DNA from: Craspedostauros australis
Lineage: Eukaryota; Bacillariophyta; Bacillariophyceae; Mastogloiales; Achnanthaceae
Assembly (NCBI GenBank): GCA_026770025.1
Contig: JAMXDE010000022.1
Span: 310,001-374,000, forward strand
Direction of reading: 5' to 3'
Length of the DNA: 64,000 nucleotides
Shown: piece after piece, positions 1 to 10,041 of the stretch
How the letters are laid out: the number at the start of each line of letters is the position of its first letter
Numbering within the stretch: the stretch's first letter is position 1
Made by a program: the position numbers and the translations under genes
The notes under the pieces: generated by a model
What the model saw: only the letters and a program-made list of their open reading frames with translations
Told to the model about the DNA's origin: nothing
Database searches by the model: none

Positions 1-154
1 TTGAAGAAGAAGCAGAAAGTAGAGAAGGAAGAAATAGGAACAAAGGGACATATAGATAAAGAGACAGTGTGAGGTTTGGCCTGTTGTCGCCATCAAATAC
101 CAATTCACATTTGGTTGAGAGGCTAATCCATGTCTTGTTTGGCACAGCACGCAC

Positions 155-1705
155 CTTCTCCCCTATCCTCGCTGCTGACAACCGATCGCTTGGTGATCTA
201 CCACCTCGAAAGAAGGTATCGCTTTGTAGCGTGAGCCACAACACAAATTTGCTTTGTGGTGGCAAAGCGAAGCTCTTGCATTGCTGCGTCCAAAAGGTGG
301 AGACGACCAGCATCTCTTGGCTGCAACGATTGAGTTGACGATCGAGCAAGTGCAGCGCCCCGGGTGCATTGCTGGTGTTGGTGGTGGCACTTTGAACTGC
401 CTGCTGCCGTTTTGAGAGAATGGTGGAGACTGCCTTCGAGGCATGATCGCGACGACCACCGTCGAGCTCATTGGACAACGTCTTGACCTTCTCTTCGAGG
501 ACTTCGAGGTAATGCTTGCGACGCCGTCTGGAGAGGCGGGCCGATTCTCGGTTGCGTTCCAGCCGCTTTTGACGGCGGGCCGTTAGCGCGTCTTCCGGCG
601 CGTTCTTCTTCTTGGGGCTTGATGGCATTGCCGAGGCGGAGGACTGCGACAGGTTGCTGCTGGAATTGGTTTTGGATCCCGTTGACAAGTTGCTGTTGCT
701 GTAGGAGACGACAATGGATGAGATGTTGGGCGAGTTGGGATGGCCGTCGAGAGCAGTGAGGGAGGAGCTCTTGGTGACTTTCTTGTAGGACTTGTGCTTG
801 GTGTGCACGGAGACTGGCGTCTTGTCCTGACCCTTGAGAGATGACGACGATGTGACGTGTGGAAGGCTGGTGCTGCTGCTGTTCTTGATGATGTTGATAC
901 GAGTTGCGGATCCATGTTGGTGTTGCTGGTGCAGCTGCTTGTTTCGACTTTGCCCATCTGCATGGCCGCACCCAGTGGCAGTCGGCACGAAATACGTGTC
1001 TCCGGGTTGGATGATCCCCGAAATGGATCCCGGAATTGGCACGCCTGTTGGAGTCACTGCACCCGACCATTGCTGCTGCTGCTGCTGCTGCTGCGTTTGC
1101 TGCTGCGTTTGAAGCGGATCGGGAGTTTCCGTGTATGAATGACCCTGAACTTGCGTCCTCGGCTGTATTTGTGGTTGCATGGAAGGAGGGGCTGATGTTG
1201 ACGCTGATGCCGATGGTGGATGCAGCTGCGGCATTGGGGGTGGTTGCTGATGGGCATTGCCACTCACATTCGCATTCGCACTCGCGTTCACGTTGCTGTT
1301 CACATTGGAGTTGGGGTTGCCATTCATGCTGGCACTAGGTGCTGCATTTGGATCGGCCAGTTGCCGCCGCGCTTGTCCTGACTGCTGCGACTGCTGCAAA
1401 GCCTCCGCAGAAGTCATGCTTCCAAACGAGCTGTTAGCGATTGTGGACACAGGAGACGGCGCGACGCAACCCAATGCCGATGACGCTGGAAACGCGGTTG
1501 GTGCTGACGAAGGCCTGTTATCTGTCGATAGACCGAATGCAACTGGACGAGACAAATCGATTCGCAGAGAGGTCGGAGTGGTTGGGCGACTTTGATTTGG
1601 CTTCGATGGGGCTGCTTGGACAGTCGCAGCGGAAGAAAGAGAAGGAGCGGAGACAGGGGAAGCGCTGCTTGTTGTTCCTTTCCTGTTTGCGCCCGCTGTT
1701 CCCAT
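155..1705 (-). CDS. bZIP transcription factor, 5' exon (gene continues past the left edge)
   Basis: Reading leftward from the ATG at 1705-1703, one frame stays open to the end of the window, so there is no stop inside it. An in-frame TAG at 1723-1721 fixes this ATG as the first possible start. The first ~365 residues are low-complexity (Ser/Asn/Gln-rich, with a polyQ run near 1073-1095). Then comes a classical bZIP: basic region RLERNRESARLSRRRRK with Asn385 and Arg393 in the N-x7-R signature, followed by a leucine-zipper-like stretch. The conserved extension after it (LPPQSKFVLWLTLQ, LSAARIGEK) resembles the type I recall from diatom bZIP factors. A GTGCGT donor at 154-149 followed by a pyrimidine-rich run to position 1 suggests an intron starts here and the next exon lies outside the window. 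Expected to act as a nuclear DNA-binding regulator; target genes unknown. Confidence 0.85.
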
Positions 1706-3129
1706 CTCAACTTGTGGCAACTATAATGTGAGCTGCAAGTAGAGAGGAGTGTAGCGCACTGGTGCCCTCGTGTGCCTTGTATGCTTGGCTTGTATGCTTG
1801 CGTTGGTATCGTTGGTATAGCGGGTATCGTACTGCCTTTGCTCCTGAAGTACGTCACTCTTGGATCCTTTGATGGAGTCGGTCTCTCGAACGTCTTCCTC
1901 CACCAGTGTTCGCAGCCTTGCGTATGCTGCTCCTGCTGTCCAAGCCCGCCAAGGTCCCTCCCCCTTTCTGCCCGCTCTACTCCACTCCACTACACTCCAG
2001 TCAGCGTTTTTTGTGCACAAATGCTGGCTGCTGTTCGCAGTTTTTCGCGCCAAACTGTTGCTGAAGTTCCTGGTCCAACGTGGTGGGACGTTGTTCAAAA
2101 CGGAACCCAATTGCCTTCGTCTCCCTTCCTCAATCCGTCCACCCTTCTGCGGCACGAACTCAGCAAGCCTCTCGAGAGGACGGATGCAGGCTCTGAGTGC
2201 TTCCGCTGATGCCTGTTCTTTTGTTACTGTTTGTTCTTGCGGAATAGAGGAGAGCAGTATGGTACTCTCCAGAGGGGTTGATGTGAATGGGTTCCAGAGA
2301 CGAAAGAGTTGCGTCTTTCCCTCTTTTCTTTGAACCTGGTGGTGGGCATCCACAAACGGCACAACAGGAGTTGATGTTGTTGCCTTTGTGTGTGTGTCTT
2401 TCAGCTGCAACAGACACGTGCGTCCCAGTCTCTCGTTCTCTGTGGACGATCCACACAACCAAACCTTGGTGCAGATTTCGCGGCGGAGCAGCGAGTAGGT
2501 CGTAGCGTGCAGAATGACGAATTCACGTTCTTCTTCTGTTTTCCTTTCGTCACTCCTTCGTTCGCTCGTTCTCTTGTTCCCTCGTTCCCTCGTTCGTTTC
2601 GCGTTTTCGTTCGTACTTCGCGCAGGCAAATCTCAGTTTGTATCTTTTCGAGTGATCGTCTTGCGTGAGATTCGGATTCGTGCAAAATGAGAACTGTGAT
2701 CATACGCCTCATCCTCAGATACTAATGCTAACACGGTTTTGAATTAACGATACTACGATCGATAACCGTATTATAACCTTCGTGGGACACGTAGTTCAGT
2801 GACGTGTGGACTTCGCTGAGCGAAATTTGATTGGCTATGACGTCATTTGAAGATGTGATGCAGCGCATGACTTGCCATCACGTCATTCACGAATGGCAAC
2901 TTCGCTCCCAACCGCAGACAGACTTGCTTTCGGAATTGTAGCCTGTTTTCAGTCATGGATGAGTCACACTTTTCGAATCCGAACATCGACAGAAGGATTG
3001 ATCGTTTGGATACGGACACCCACGCCCACCTTCCTCGCTGTTGCGGCAACACGGGTCGACCATGACCAACTTCGCACACGTGCCCCGTCATGACGCACTC
3101 GTCTCTCTTGCTCCGTCCATCCACATCCA

Positions 3130-3168
3130 CGTCCATGTCCATGTCCATGTCCATGTCCATGTCCATGT
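3130..3168. repeat. (CATGTC)n hexanucleotide microsatellite
   Basis: About six tandem copies of a CATGTC-type hexamer in intergenic DNA. Translated it gives a meaningless Met-Asp or His-Val alternation, so ORFs through it are spurious. Confidence 0.9.
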
Positions 3169-3204
3169 CACCTCAATGATCAGGGAAAGAGCATGGCAAA
3201 TGGA

Positions 3205-3238
3205 CATGTGGAGACTCATGTGGAGACTCATGTGGAGA
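3205..3238. repeat. Short 12-bp tandem repeat
   Basis: Nearly three copies of CATGTGGAGACT in tandem, in the bZIP-ankyrin intergenic region. Confidence 0.85.
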
Positions 3239-3989
3239 ATCGAGTGAAACCATGCATCATCGTGGAACTGGTTCTCCATTGCGAGGCATCGACGCTGGTT
3301 GTTCTTCGGGAGAGGAGACGAGGAGAAATCCAGCCTTTCGGGATCATGTGTGAGATCGAGTGCAACGGGATGTCTCTGAAAGTGGAGGGAACTGCGCGAC
3401 ATCGGACAGAATGAGAATAAGTGATAAAGTCACTTTCCTCTTCCATCCCTTCAAGGCCATGCTCCACGATGACGAGTGCGCCAGACGCAATGGCGCAATA
3501 GTGCTCTCCTTTCGGGGTTGCAGGACAGAATCGATTCGTCGCCTGACATTGCCATGATACGTTATTGATTGCGGTTGGGGAAGTGGTGCCACACACAGAG
3601 ACAGACATCGTTCTACATGTTCTCAAATCGACGCATGTGGTTGCGTGTTTGGCGTCGTCGCTCTTCCAAACTACCGTCGTCCATGTCGGAAGACCACAAG
3701 CCTTGCTCGATCTCTTGAAGACGAAAACATCTCGAGTTCTTGGATGCCCGTCCATCTCACACATCGCGTTGCATGAGAGAGGGAAGCCAAAGGAAGGATT
3801 GAGATTCCACGACCATCTCCCCATCACTGGAGGAGTATGAATGCTCTTGTCTGGGCATGTGCTTCATCCGAACGGCACCCCTGGGCGTAAAGGTACGAGC
3901 TGTCATGCTCGCACTTCAACTCCCGTTCCGTGGACACATCCATCGCGCCAGCAGAAATTGGCTCTTGAACTTTGGTCCACCGAAGCGGC

Positions 3990-4023
3990 GATCCATAATT
4001 TCTTGATCCATAATTTCTTGATC
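3990..4023. repeat. Short 15-bp tandem repeat
   Basis: Two perfect copies of GATCCATAATTTCTT followed by GATC. No associated gene is apparent. Confidence 0.85.
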
Positions 4024-4956
4024 GCATACCGCATGATCGAGATTCGCCCATGTGGAAGCATGCATAGACTGGGGTCGTTCCCATCTTGGCAGCCATCATG
4101 CGAAGCTTCTGTCAGACATAGCTCCCAGCCGGCCAAGGCAGAACAACCAGCTCGACCCCACCACTTGCACAGAGCCTAATTGTTGCCATCCGCGCTCCAA
4201 TCTTATTGGCTATCAGCAGTCCGGGACGAAGGTGTGCATCAACCAATCTCCATCCGCAGGTTGTTGCGACGCACCAAACTTCATCCGGGAGACATCACAG
4301 TCGAGTCATTGGTGGTCGTGATCTCGCCGGATCCTCCTTGGTGGATCCTTGCGTCCTTTCCATCTTCCTCGATCGTGCCCATCAACGAATCTTGGTTGCG
4401 CAGCGCGAAGCGAGCATCTCACATTCAGGTGATGTGGGTGAAGCACGGCTCCAGTTTCCCACCTACCAAACACAGGCAAAGTTGAAACTTTGGCCATGCC
4501 ATCATTTTCGTGCAGTACCGTACAGACATCCTCCTCGTCTCATAAACGCAGTGGGCCACAAAAAGGCATCTGACCAAGCGACAGAAACGTCGTTCTTGTG
4601 AGTGATAGATCGTCGCGAGAAGTACAGGACTGAAGCATAGCCATCACCTGTCATGCAGCTTGCAACTGGATCCATGCCCCATCGATGTGTGCCGCAAGTG
4701 TGCTCAAGGTGTGCTCAAGGTACACACACCATTGACTGTATCCTTACGTATTTACGACCAAAGAAACATATTCTCACCATTGTTCCCATCTCTCCTCTTC
4801 GTTTCATTCCATTCCAGAGCACGTGCGTGCCCAAGCGATCACCAGGGCACTCATAGCCCATGCCCTTCACGCAACCATCAACCATTTCATTGCATACACG
4901 GACTGAAACGAAGACCTTCCTCTTCTGGCCCAGTGTCGGCATCTGCTCATACTTCC

Positions 4957-7900
4957 ATGGTGCGGAATTGGGCCAGGCCGACGCAGTCGGACCTGTTTCG
5001 AGCCTGTGATGCCGGCGACTTCGAGATTGTAAGGAATTGGCTCCGGCCAACTCCACCATTGGCCGCAACTCGAAGAGTCGTTGCTGGCAGAGTCCTCGCA
5101 CGCGTAAGTGCAGCGTTCCGAGCACGTCTCAGCAACATGCTCGGACAGCGGATCAGCCCAGATGTCTACGCAAGAGATGAACTGAATGGCGATACGTTGC
5201 TGCATCATGCAAGCTGGCATGGACATCTCGACATCGTTCAATTCCTCATTGGCCTGCGCCGGGCCGATGTGAACGCCAAGAACCACGCGGACGGTGACAC
5301 CGCGCTCCATTACGCAGTCTACAACCAGCAGGACAGAATCGTGGCGGCTCTCTGCATGGCATGGTCAGTGAAAGTCGACATGAAGAACCACAGCGACGGC
5401 AGCACTCCCCTCCACAATGCATGCGCTCGCGGATACCTGAAGATTGTGCACATCTTGATCGACAGCGGTCGTGCAAATGTGCACATCCAAGACGACGAAG
5501 CAAACACGCCACTTCACCATGCTTGCTTCAACGGAAAGGCAGATATCGTAAAAATTCTGGTTGAGGCCGATGGAAGCACCACCAGTGATAGAGGAAGCAG
5601 ATTCCAAGATACGCCATTGCATCTGGCATGTGCAGAGGGTCACCTCGAGATCGTGGCATACTTGGTCGACGTTGATAATGTCGACCCGAACGCAAGGAAT
5701 AGGCACGGCGAGACGCCGCTTCACTATGCCTGCATGAGCGGTCATTTGCGTGTTGTGATGCATCTCATTGAAGAGACCGTCGCCGACGTCCAAGCACGAG
5801 ACAACCGACGCAAAGGAACCCCGTTGCACCACGCCTCTCAATCTGGGCATAGCGACATAGTGCAGTACTTGACGACAATGACGTCGGCAAACATCAATGC
5901 AAGGAACCAGCAAGGCGACACACCGTTGCATGATGCATCGTGGCACGGGCGTGATGAGGTCGTCAGAACCTTGCTTGATTCCAATCGGATCAACCCCAAT
6001 GTCAGAAACAGCGAAACTGGATGCACGGCTCTGCACTTCGCCTGCCGCGAGGGTCACGTCGATGCCGCCAAAGCGCTACTCGACGAACCACGAGTCGAGA
6101 CTGAGATCAAGAATGCGAGGGGCGAAACACCGTTGCACGATGCGTGCGCACATGGCCACGTCGGCATCGTGCGGTGTTTCGTCGATTCCGGCAGAGCTGA
6201 CTTCCTTGCCAGAACGGAGCGGGTTGGTGATACACCCCTGCACTATGCATGTCGATGTAATCAACTCGAAGTCGTGCGATACTTGGTGGAAGAGGTCAGC
6301 ACTGTCACCAACATCAGTAATTTCCTCCACGAAACCGGGCTCCACCACGCTTGCTACGAAGGCCATGTCCGAATCATCCAGTACATGATGAGGTCAGCCG
6401 GCGTCAATTTCACGGTGCAAGACCACGACAAGTTGACTCCGTTCCATGGACTCATCAGGAACTGCAACCTCGAGAAGCTGGAGGAGGTGGTCACGCGTTT
6501 CCGAGGCGATGAGATCGCCACAAGGCTGAACGGTGATACCGTCCTTCACATTGCCTGTGAGGTTGGGCGCTTGGATGTCGTTCGGTCATTGGTTGAAGAT
6601 CTCGATTTTCGACTCGACGTCCAAAACGCCGCAGGCAACACTCCTTTGCACATTGTGCTCGCGAACGAGTGTTCGGACATCGCCAGGTACATCATGATCG
6701 CAATGGCAAACAACGAGAGCAATCTTCCCACCAACGTTGAGGGAAACGATCTGCAGCGGATTCCAAACGAGCAAGGGAATCCCCCCTTTCTCCACGCATT
6801 TCTGTCTCTGAAGTTGCAGCAACTCCATCCGTTGATGAGGAGCACACAGTTGGACGTGAATGTCCAGCACCACAGCGGAGAGACGCTGCTCCATCGACTT
6901 TGTCGAGAGGACAGCAGAGCGAAGGCGGAATATCTTTTCCAAGACCTCAACGTAGACCCGGACAAGCAAAATGTTCATGGCGACACGCCACTACACATCG
7001 CATGCAACATGGACCATCCGGATTTCACGAGGTATCTTATCTTCTCTCTCTCCGCTGACATCAACCTTCAAAATGAAGCGGGGAGGACACCGTTGTACTG
7101 CGCGTGCCAAGCAGGCCGCGCGGTAATCGTGAAAAAGCTCCTGAGAAGACCTGAAATCGATTCAAACACAACGAACTCGTCAGGCTATACCCCGCTCCAT
7201 ACAGCATGCATCAACGGACACCTCGGGATAGTCCAGCAGCTACTCGTGCACCGCCGCACGAATACCAACCTTGTCAACGATCTAGGTAACACGGCCTTCC
7301 ATCACGCGTGCTCTGCGCAGCATCTCGACATCGTTCGTCACATGATGCAGTCCATTCGTGTCAGCCCAAACATTCAAAACCATTTGGGAAACACTCCTTT
7401 GCATGACGCTTGCCTCAAGGCGGATGTAACTCTTATCAGATGTCTCCTGTCGTCATCTGACGTCCATACCAATCTTAGAAACAACGAAGGTGACACTCCG
7501 ATCCATTGTGCATGCAGGGCAGGCGAAATAGCAGCGGTGAGACTGTTGGTCGAAGTTGGGGTGGCTCACTTGAACGATCAGAACAACGAAGGTGATACCC
7601 CGTTGCATGTTGCGTTCAAGCTGAATCACGAAGACATCGCACAGTTTCTCATGCAACTGCCCGGGGTGTTCACAGCCATCCCAAACGACCGCAACGATAC
7701 TGCTCTTCATTACGTGTGCGAGAGGGGACATTTCCTCGCGATTGACAACGCCTTCACCTTATCGCACATCTACGAGGATATCCGCCGCAATACGATACCA
7801 GCGGGGGATATTGACCAAGTGTTCACAGGTGTTCGCTCAGATCTGATCGAGAGACTGATTTGGGCCGCTCACGGGATCAATGACATCCAAAATAGCAATG

Positions 7901-9696
7901 GTGACACACCATTGCACAATGCGTGCAGACATGGCAACGTGAGAATGGTAGAAGAGCTGATCAGTTCGTTCCAAGTGGACGCCACTCTTCAGAACAATCG
8001 TGGTGACACGCTGCTTCACGTCGCCTGCCGTCGCGGCAGCTTGTCCATCATCAGTATGTTGGCCGCATCCGGCAACGTCCGCAAGGATGCCAACATTGCA
8101 AATCACGAAGGCGATACGATTGCGCATATCGCAATCCAAGGAGGCCACGAAGATATCGTGCATCTCCTGATGCGGCGCTTCGACTTCCAGCTCGATGTCA
8201 ACATACGAAACCGACGTGGCGAGACACCGTTGCAAATCGCGTGCAGCCAAGATCAAGGAAGTATCATCACATTCTTGATCTCCTCAGGCCGCATCAATGG
8301 CAACCTCCCTAATGCCGAAGGCAATACCATCCTGCATCGATACTGCGACCGCGGCAATATTGGGATGGTCAAATATCTGGTGGGCTTCACAAACGTCGAC
8401 GTCAATCTCCCGAATCACCAAGGTGCGACTCCTCTTCACATCGCCTGCGCGAAACGAAATATGGATCTGTTGCGGATCCTCAACGAGTCAAACCGCCTCA
8501 TCATCGACCAGCCGAACAGAAAGGGAGACACAGTTCTGCACCAGACATGCTGGAGTAATTCGCATGTGCTAGTACAGTACTTGGTGAAAGACGCAGGAGC
8601 AAAAGTGAATGCTCGGAACCGCTCCCATGATACTCCGCTGCATCACGCAAGCTTGCGAGGCAATTTTAGGTGCGTATGGGAGCTCATGGAATCCAATCGG
8701 GCACAGGCATTTGTCGAGAATCGAGCGGGCATAACCCCGTTGGAAAACTCGTGCAGGGCGGGCCATCTGAGCACCTTTGCATACCTTGCCCAATTTGCGC
8801 GCGACATTTCCAATTTCCGAACTGCTGATGGCGATACGATGCTGCACCTCGCAAGCTGCTGTCAGCATGTGCCCATTGTGAGGCATTTGCTTGAAACGCT
8901 GGGCGTCAGCGTGGACGCCACAAACAACCGACAACAAACCGTATTGCACATCGCCTGCGCAAGAGGCCATCTCGACCTGGTGGAGTATTTGGTCTCCCCC
9001 GTGCACTCCGATCCAGCCGTTGATGTCAATGCTCTTGATCAGGAAGGAAATACCCCACTACATCTCGCTTGCCTACATTACGGCGAAATCGCAGGGAATT
9101 ATTGGGAGATCATCGGCACCTTGCTTAACCAAGACGGAACCAATATCAACGCCACCAACCTTCGGCACGAGACACCTTTGCTCGTCGCCTGCAAAGAATT
9201 CACGGATATCGACATCGGATACGATACCGTCATCGAGGAATTGATCGATGGTGGACGGGCTGATGTCAACATATGCGACATCGATGGAAACACGCCTTTG
9301 CATCACATTGCCAGGCACGGGTACTTCGCGATCTTCAAGCACATCGCCGACACGGATGGTGCCAACGTCGATGTGCGCAACCTTTCCGGGCAAACACCGC
9401 TGCACACCGCCTGCCGGGAGCAAGAATCGATGGATGAGATTGGTGGAACGTTTCATCTCATCATCCAGCTCTTGTTGGAAGAGCACCAGCTGGACATCAA
9501 CGAGCGCGATAGCGCGGGCAACACCCCGCTGCATTTGATTTGCAATGGGGACCTGCCGTCCTTGGACGAAGTGAGATACTTGGTCCGGACAGGTGCTGAC
9601 ATTCATGTTACGAATGACGCCGGTCGAACCCCGGTTGACAACGCAAGGAGGAAGGACCGCGCTGAACTGATTGAGTTTTTTGAGACACTCAGTTAG
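4957..9696 (+). CDS. Giant ankyrin-repeat protein (about 42 repeats)
   Basis: A single-exon ORF of 1579 residues made almost entirely of ankyrin repeats. I count about 42, each built on G-D/N/E-T-P-L-H-x-A-C followed by a G-H-x-x-I-V-x-x-L-type helix, with a period of about 33-36 residues. They start within the first ~25 residues and continue to the C-terminus. Repeats 14-18 (codons near 6420-6960) and several at the C-terminus (near 9070-9560) are degenerate or have insertions. No kinase, channel, F-box or membrane segment is seen, so the protein is probably a cytosolic scaffold; the partner is unknown. The ATG at 4957 was chosen because it immediately precedes the first ankyrin-like helix pair. 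The frame is open from an ATG at 4660, but those 99 extra residues look like translated leader. Stop TAG at 9694-9696. Confidence 0.85.
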   Translation: MVRNWARPTQSDLFRACDAGDFEIVRNWLRPTPPLAATRRVVAGRVLARVSAAFRARLSNMLGQRISPDVYARDELNGDTLLHHASWHGHLDIVQFLIGLRRADVNAKNHADGDTALHYAVYNQQDRIVAALCMAWSVKVDMKNHSDGSTPLHNACARGYLKIVHILIDSGRANVHIQDDEANTPLHHACFNGKADIVKILVEADGSTTSDRGSRFQDTPLHLACAEGHLEIVAYLVDVDNVDPNARNRHGETPLHYACMSGHLRVVMHLIEETVADVQARDNRRKGTPLHHASQSGHSDIVQYLTTMTSANINARNQQGDTPLHDASWHGRDEVVRTLLDSNRINPNVRNSETGCTALHFACREGHVDAAKALLDEPRVETEIKNARGETPLHDACAHGHVGIVRCFVDSGRADFLARTERVGDTPLHYACRCNQLEVVRYLVEEVSTVTNISNFLHETGLHHACYEGHVRIIQYMMRSAGVNFTVQDHDKLTPFHGLIRNCNLEKLEEVVTRFRGDEIATRLNGDTVLHIACEVGRLDVVRSLVEDLDFRLDVQNAAGNTPLHIVLANECSDIARYIMIAMANNESNLPTNVEGNDLQRIPNEQGNPPFLHAFLSLKLQQLHPLMRSTQLDVNVQHHSGETLLHRLCREDSRAKAEYLFQDLNVDPDKQNVHGDTPLHIACNMDHPDFTRYLIFSLSADINLQNEAGRTPLYCACQAGRAVIVKKLLRRPEIDSNTTNSSGYTPLHTACINGHLGIVQQLLVHRRTNTNLVNDLGNTAFHHACSAQHLDIVRHMMQSIRVSPNIQNHLGNTPLHDACLKADVTLIRCLLSSSDVHTNLRNNEGDTPIHCACRAGEIAAVRLLVEVGVAHLNDQNNEGDTPLHVAFKLNHEDIAQFLMQLPGVFTAIPNDRNDTALHYVCERGHFLAIDNAFTLSHIYEDIRRNTIPAGDIDQVFTGVRSDLIERLIWAAHGINDIQNSNGDTPLHNACRHGNVRMVEELISSFQVDATLQNNRGDTLLHVACRRGSLSIISMLAASGNVRKDANIANHEGDTIAHIAIQGGHEDIVHLLMRRFDFQLDVNIRNRRGETPLQIACSQDQGSIITFLISSGRINGNLPNAEGNTILHRYCDRGNIGMVKYLVGFTNVDVNLPNHQGATPLHIACAKRNMDLLRILNESNRLIIDQPNRKGDTVLHQTCWSNSHVLVQYLVKDAGAKVNARNRSHDTPLHHASLRGNFRCVWELMESNRAQAFVENRAGITPLENSCRAGHLSTFAYLAQFARDISNFRTADGDTMLHLASCCQHVPIVRHLLETLGVSVDATNNRQQTVLHIACARGHLDLVEYLVSPVHSDPAVDVNALDQEGNTPLHLACLHYGEIAGNYWEIIGTLLNQDGTNINATNLRHETPLLVACKEFTDIDIGYDTVIEELIDGGRADVNICDIDGNTPLHHIARHGYFAIFKHIADTDGANVDVRNLSGQTPLHTACREQESMDEIGGTFHLIIQLLLEEHQLDINERDSAGNTPLHLICNGDLPSLDEVRYLVRTGADIHVTNDAGRTPVDNARRKDRAELIEFFETLS

Positions 9697-10041
9697 AGGC
9701 AGTCGCTGTGGAGCCCGCACGGGAATGGTGCTGTTGCGAGCCTACAACTACCAGTACCAGCACCAATACGGGCATTTTTACACACAGAGATGCAGCGCAA
9801 GCGGTCACAACATGTGGTATCACCATGTGTTGGGCAGATGATGCTGCGGATTCTTCTCCATCCTATTTTTGTGAAACAATTTTACGTCAAATAATGCATA
9901 CAACAATTTAGAAAAACCAAGTAATTTTGAGACCGAGGGAGAGAGGATGTGAACGTATGGTGTGCGCATGGTGCATGTTCTGCGGCGAGGCTGTTATGTA
10001 TAATAGTTTACTCGTGCCATGCAATATCCGTAGCATCTTCT
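9697..10041. other. Convergent intergenic region
   Basis: 345 bp between the 3' ends of the ankyrin gene (+) and the WD40 gene (-). AT-richer than the flanking coding DNA, as expected for facing 3'UTRs. No ORF of note. Confidence 0.7.

Larger units (their letters stand above)
1706..4956. other. Divergent intergenic region between bZIP and ankyrin genes
   Basis: This 3.25 kb region holds no gene I can support. On the minus strand a pyrimidine-rich tract ending in CAG (about 1750-1733) lies just upstream of the bZIP start and looks like a 3' splice site of a 5'UTR intron. A 302-codon minus-strand open frame (2629-1721) precedes the bZIP ORF in the same frame and is separated from it by one TAG; it looks like UTR or intron rather than protein. 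The ankyrin frame is open from 4660, but the product of 4660-4956 is not protein-like. Short tandem repeats occur at 3130-3168, 3205-3238 and 3990-4023. Confidence 0.6.

Noticed and set aside
1721-2629. 302-codon minus-strand ORF upstream of the bZIP gene as a separate gene
   Set aside because: No domain and an Arg/Glu/Thr-rich composition typical of translated leader. Kept only as a possible 5' exon or UTR.
3228-3827. 199-codon minus-strand ORF in the left intergenic region
   Set aside because: Low-information composition, many Cys/Thr, no domain, and overlapped by equally long ORFs in other frames.
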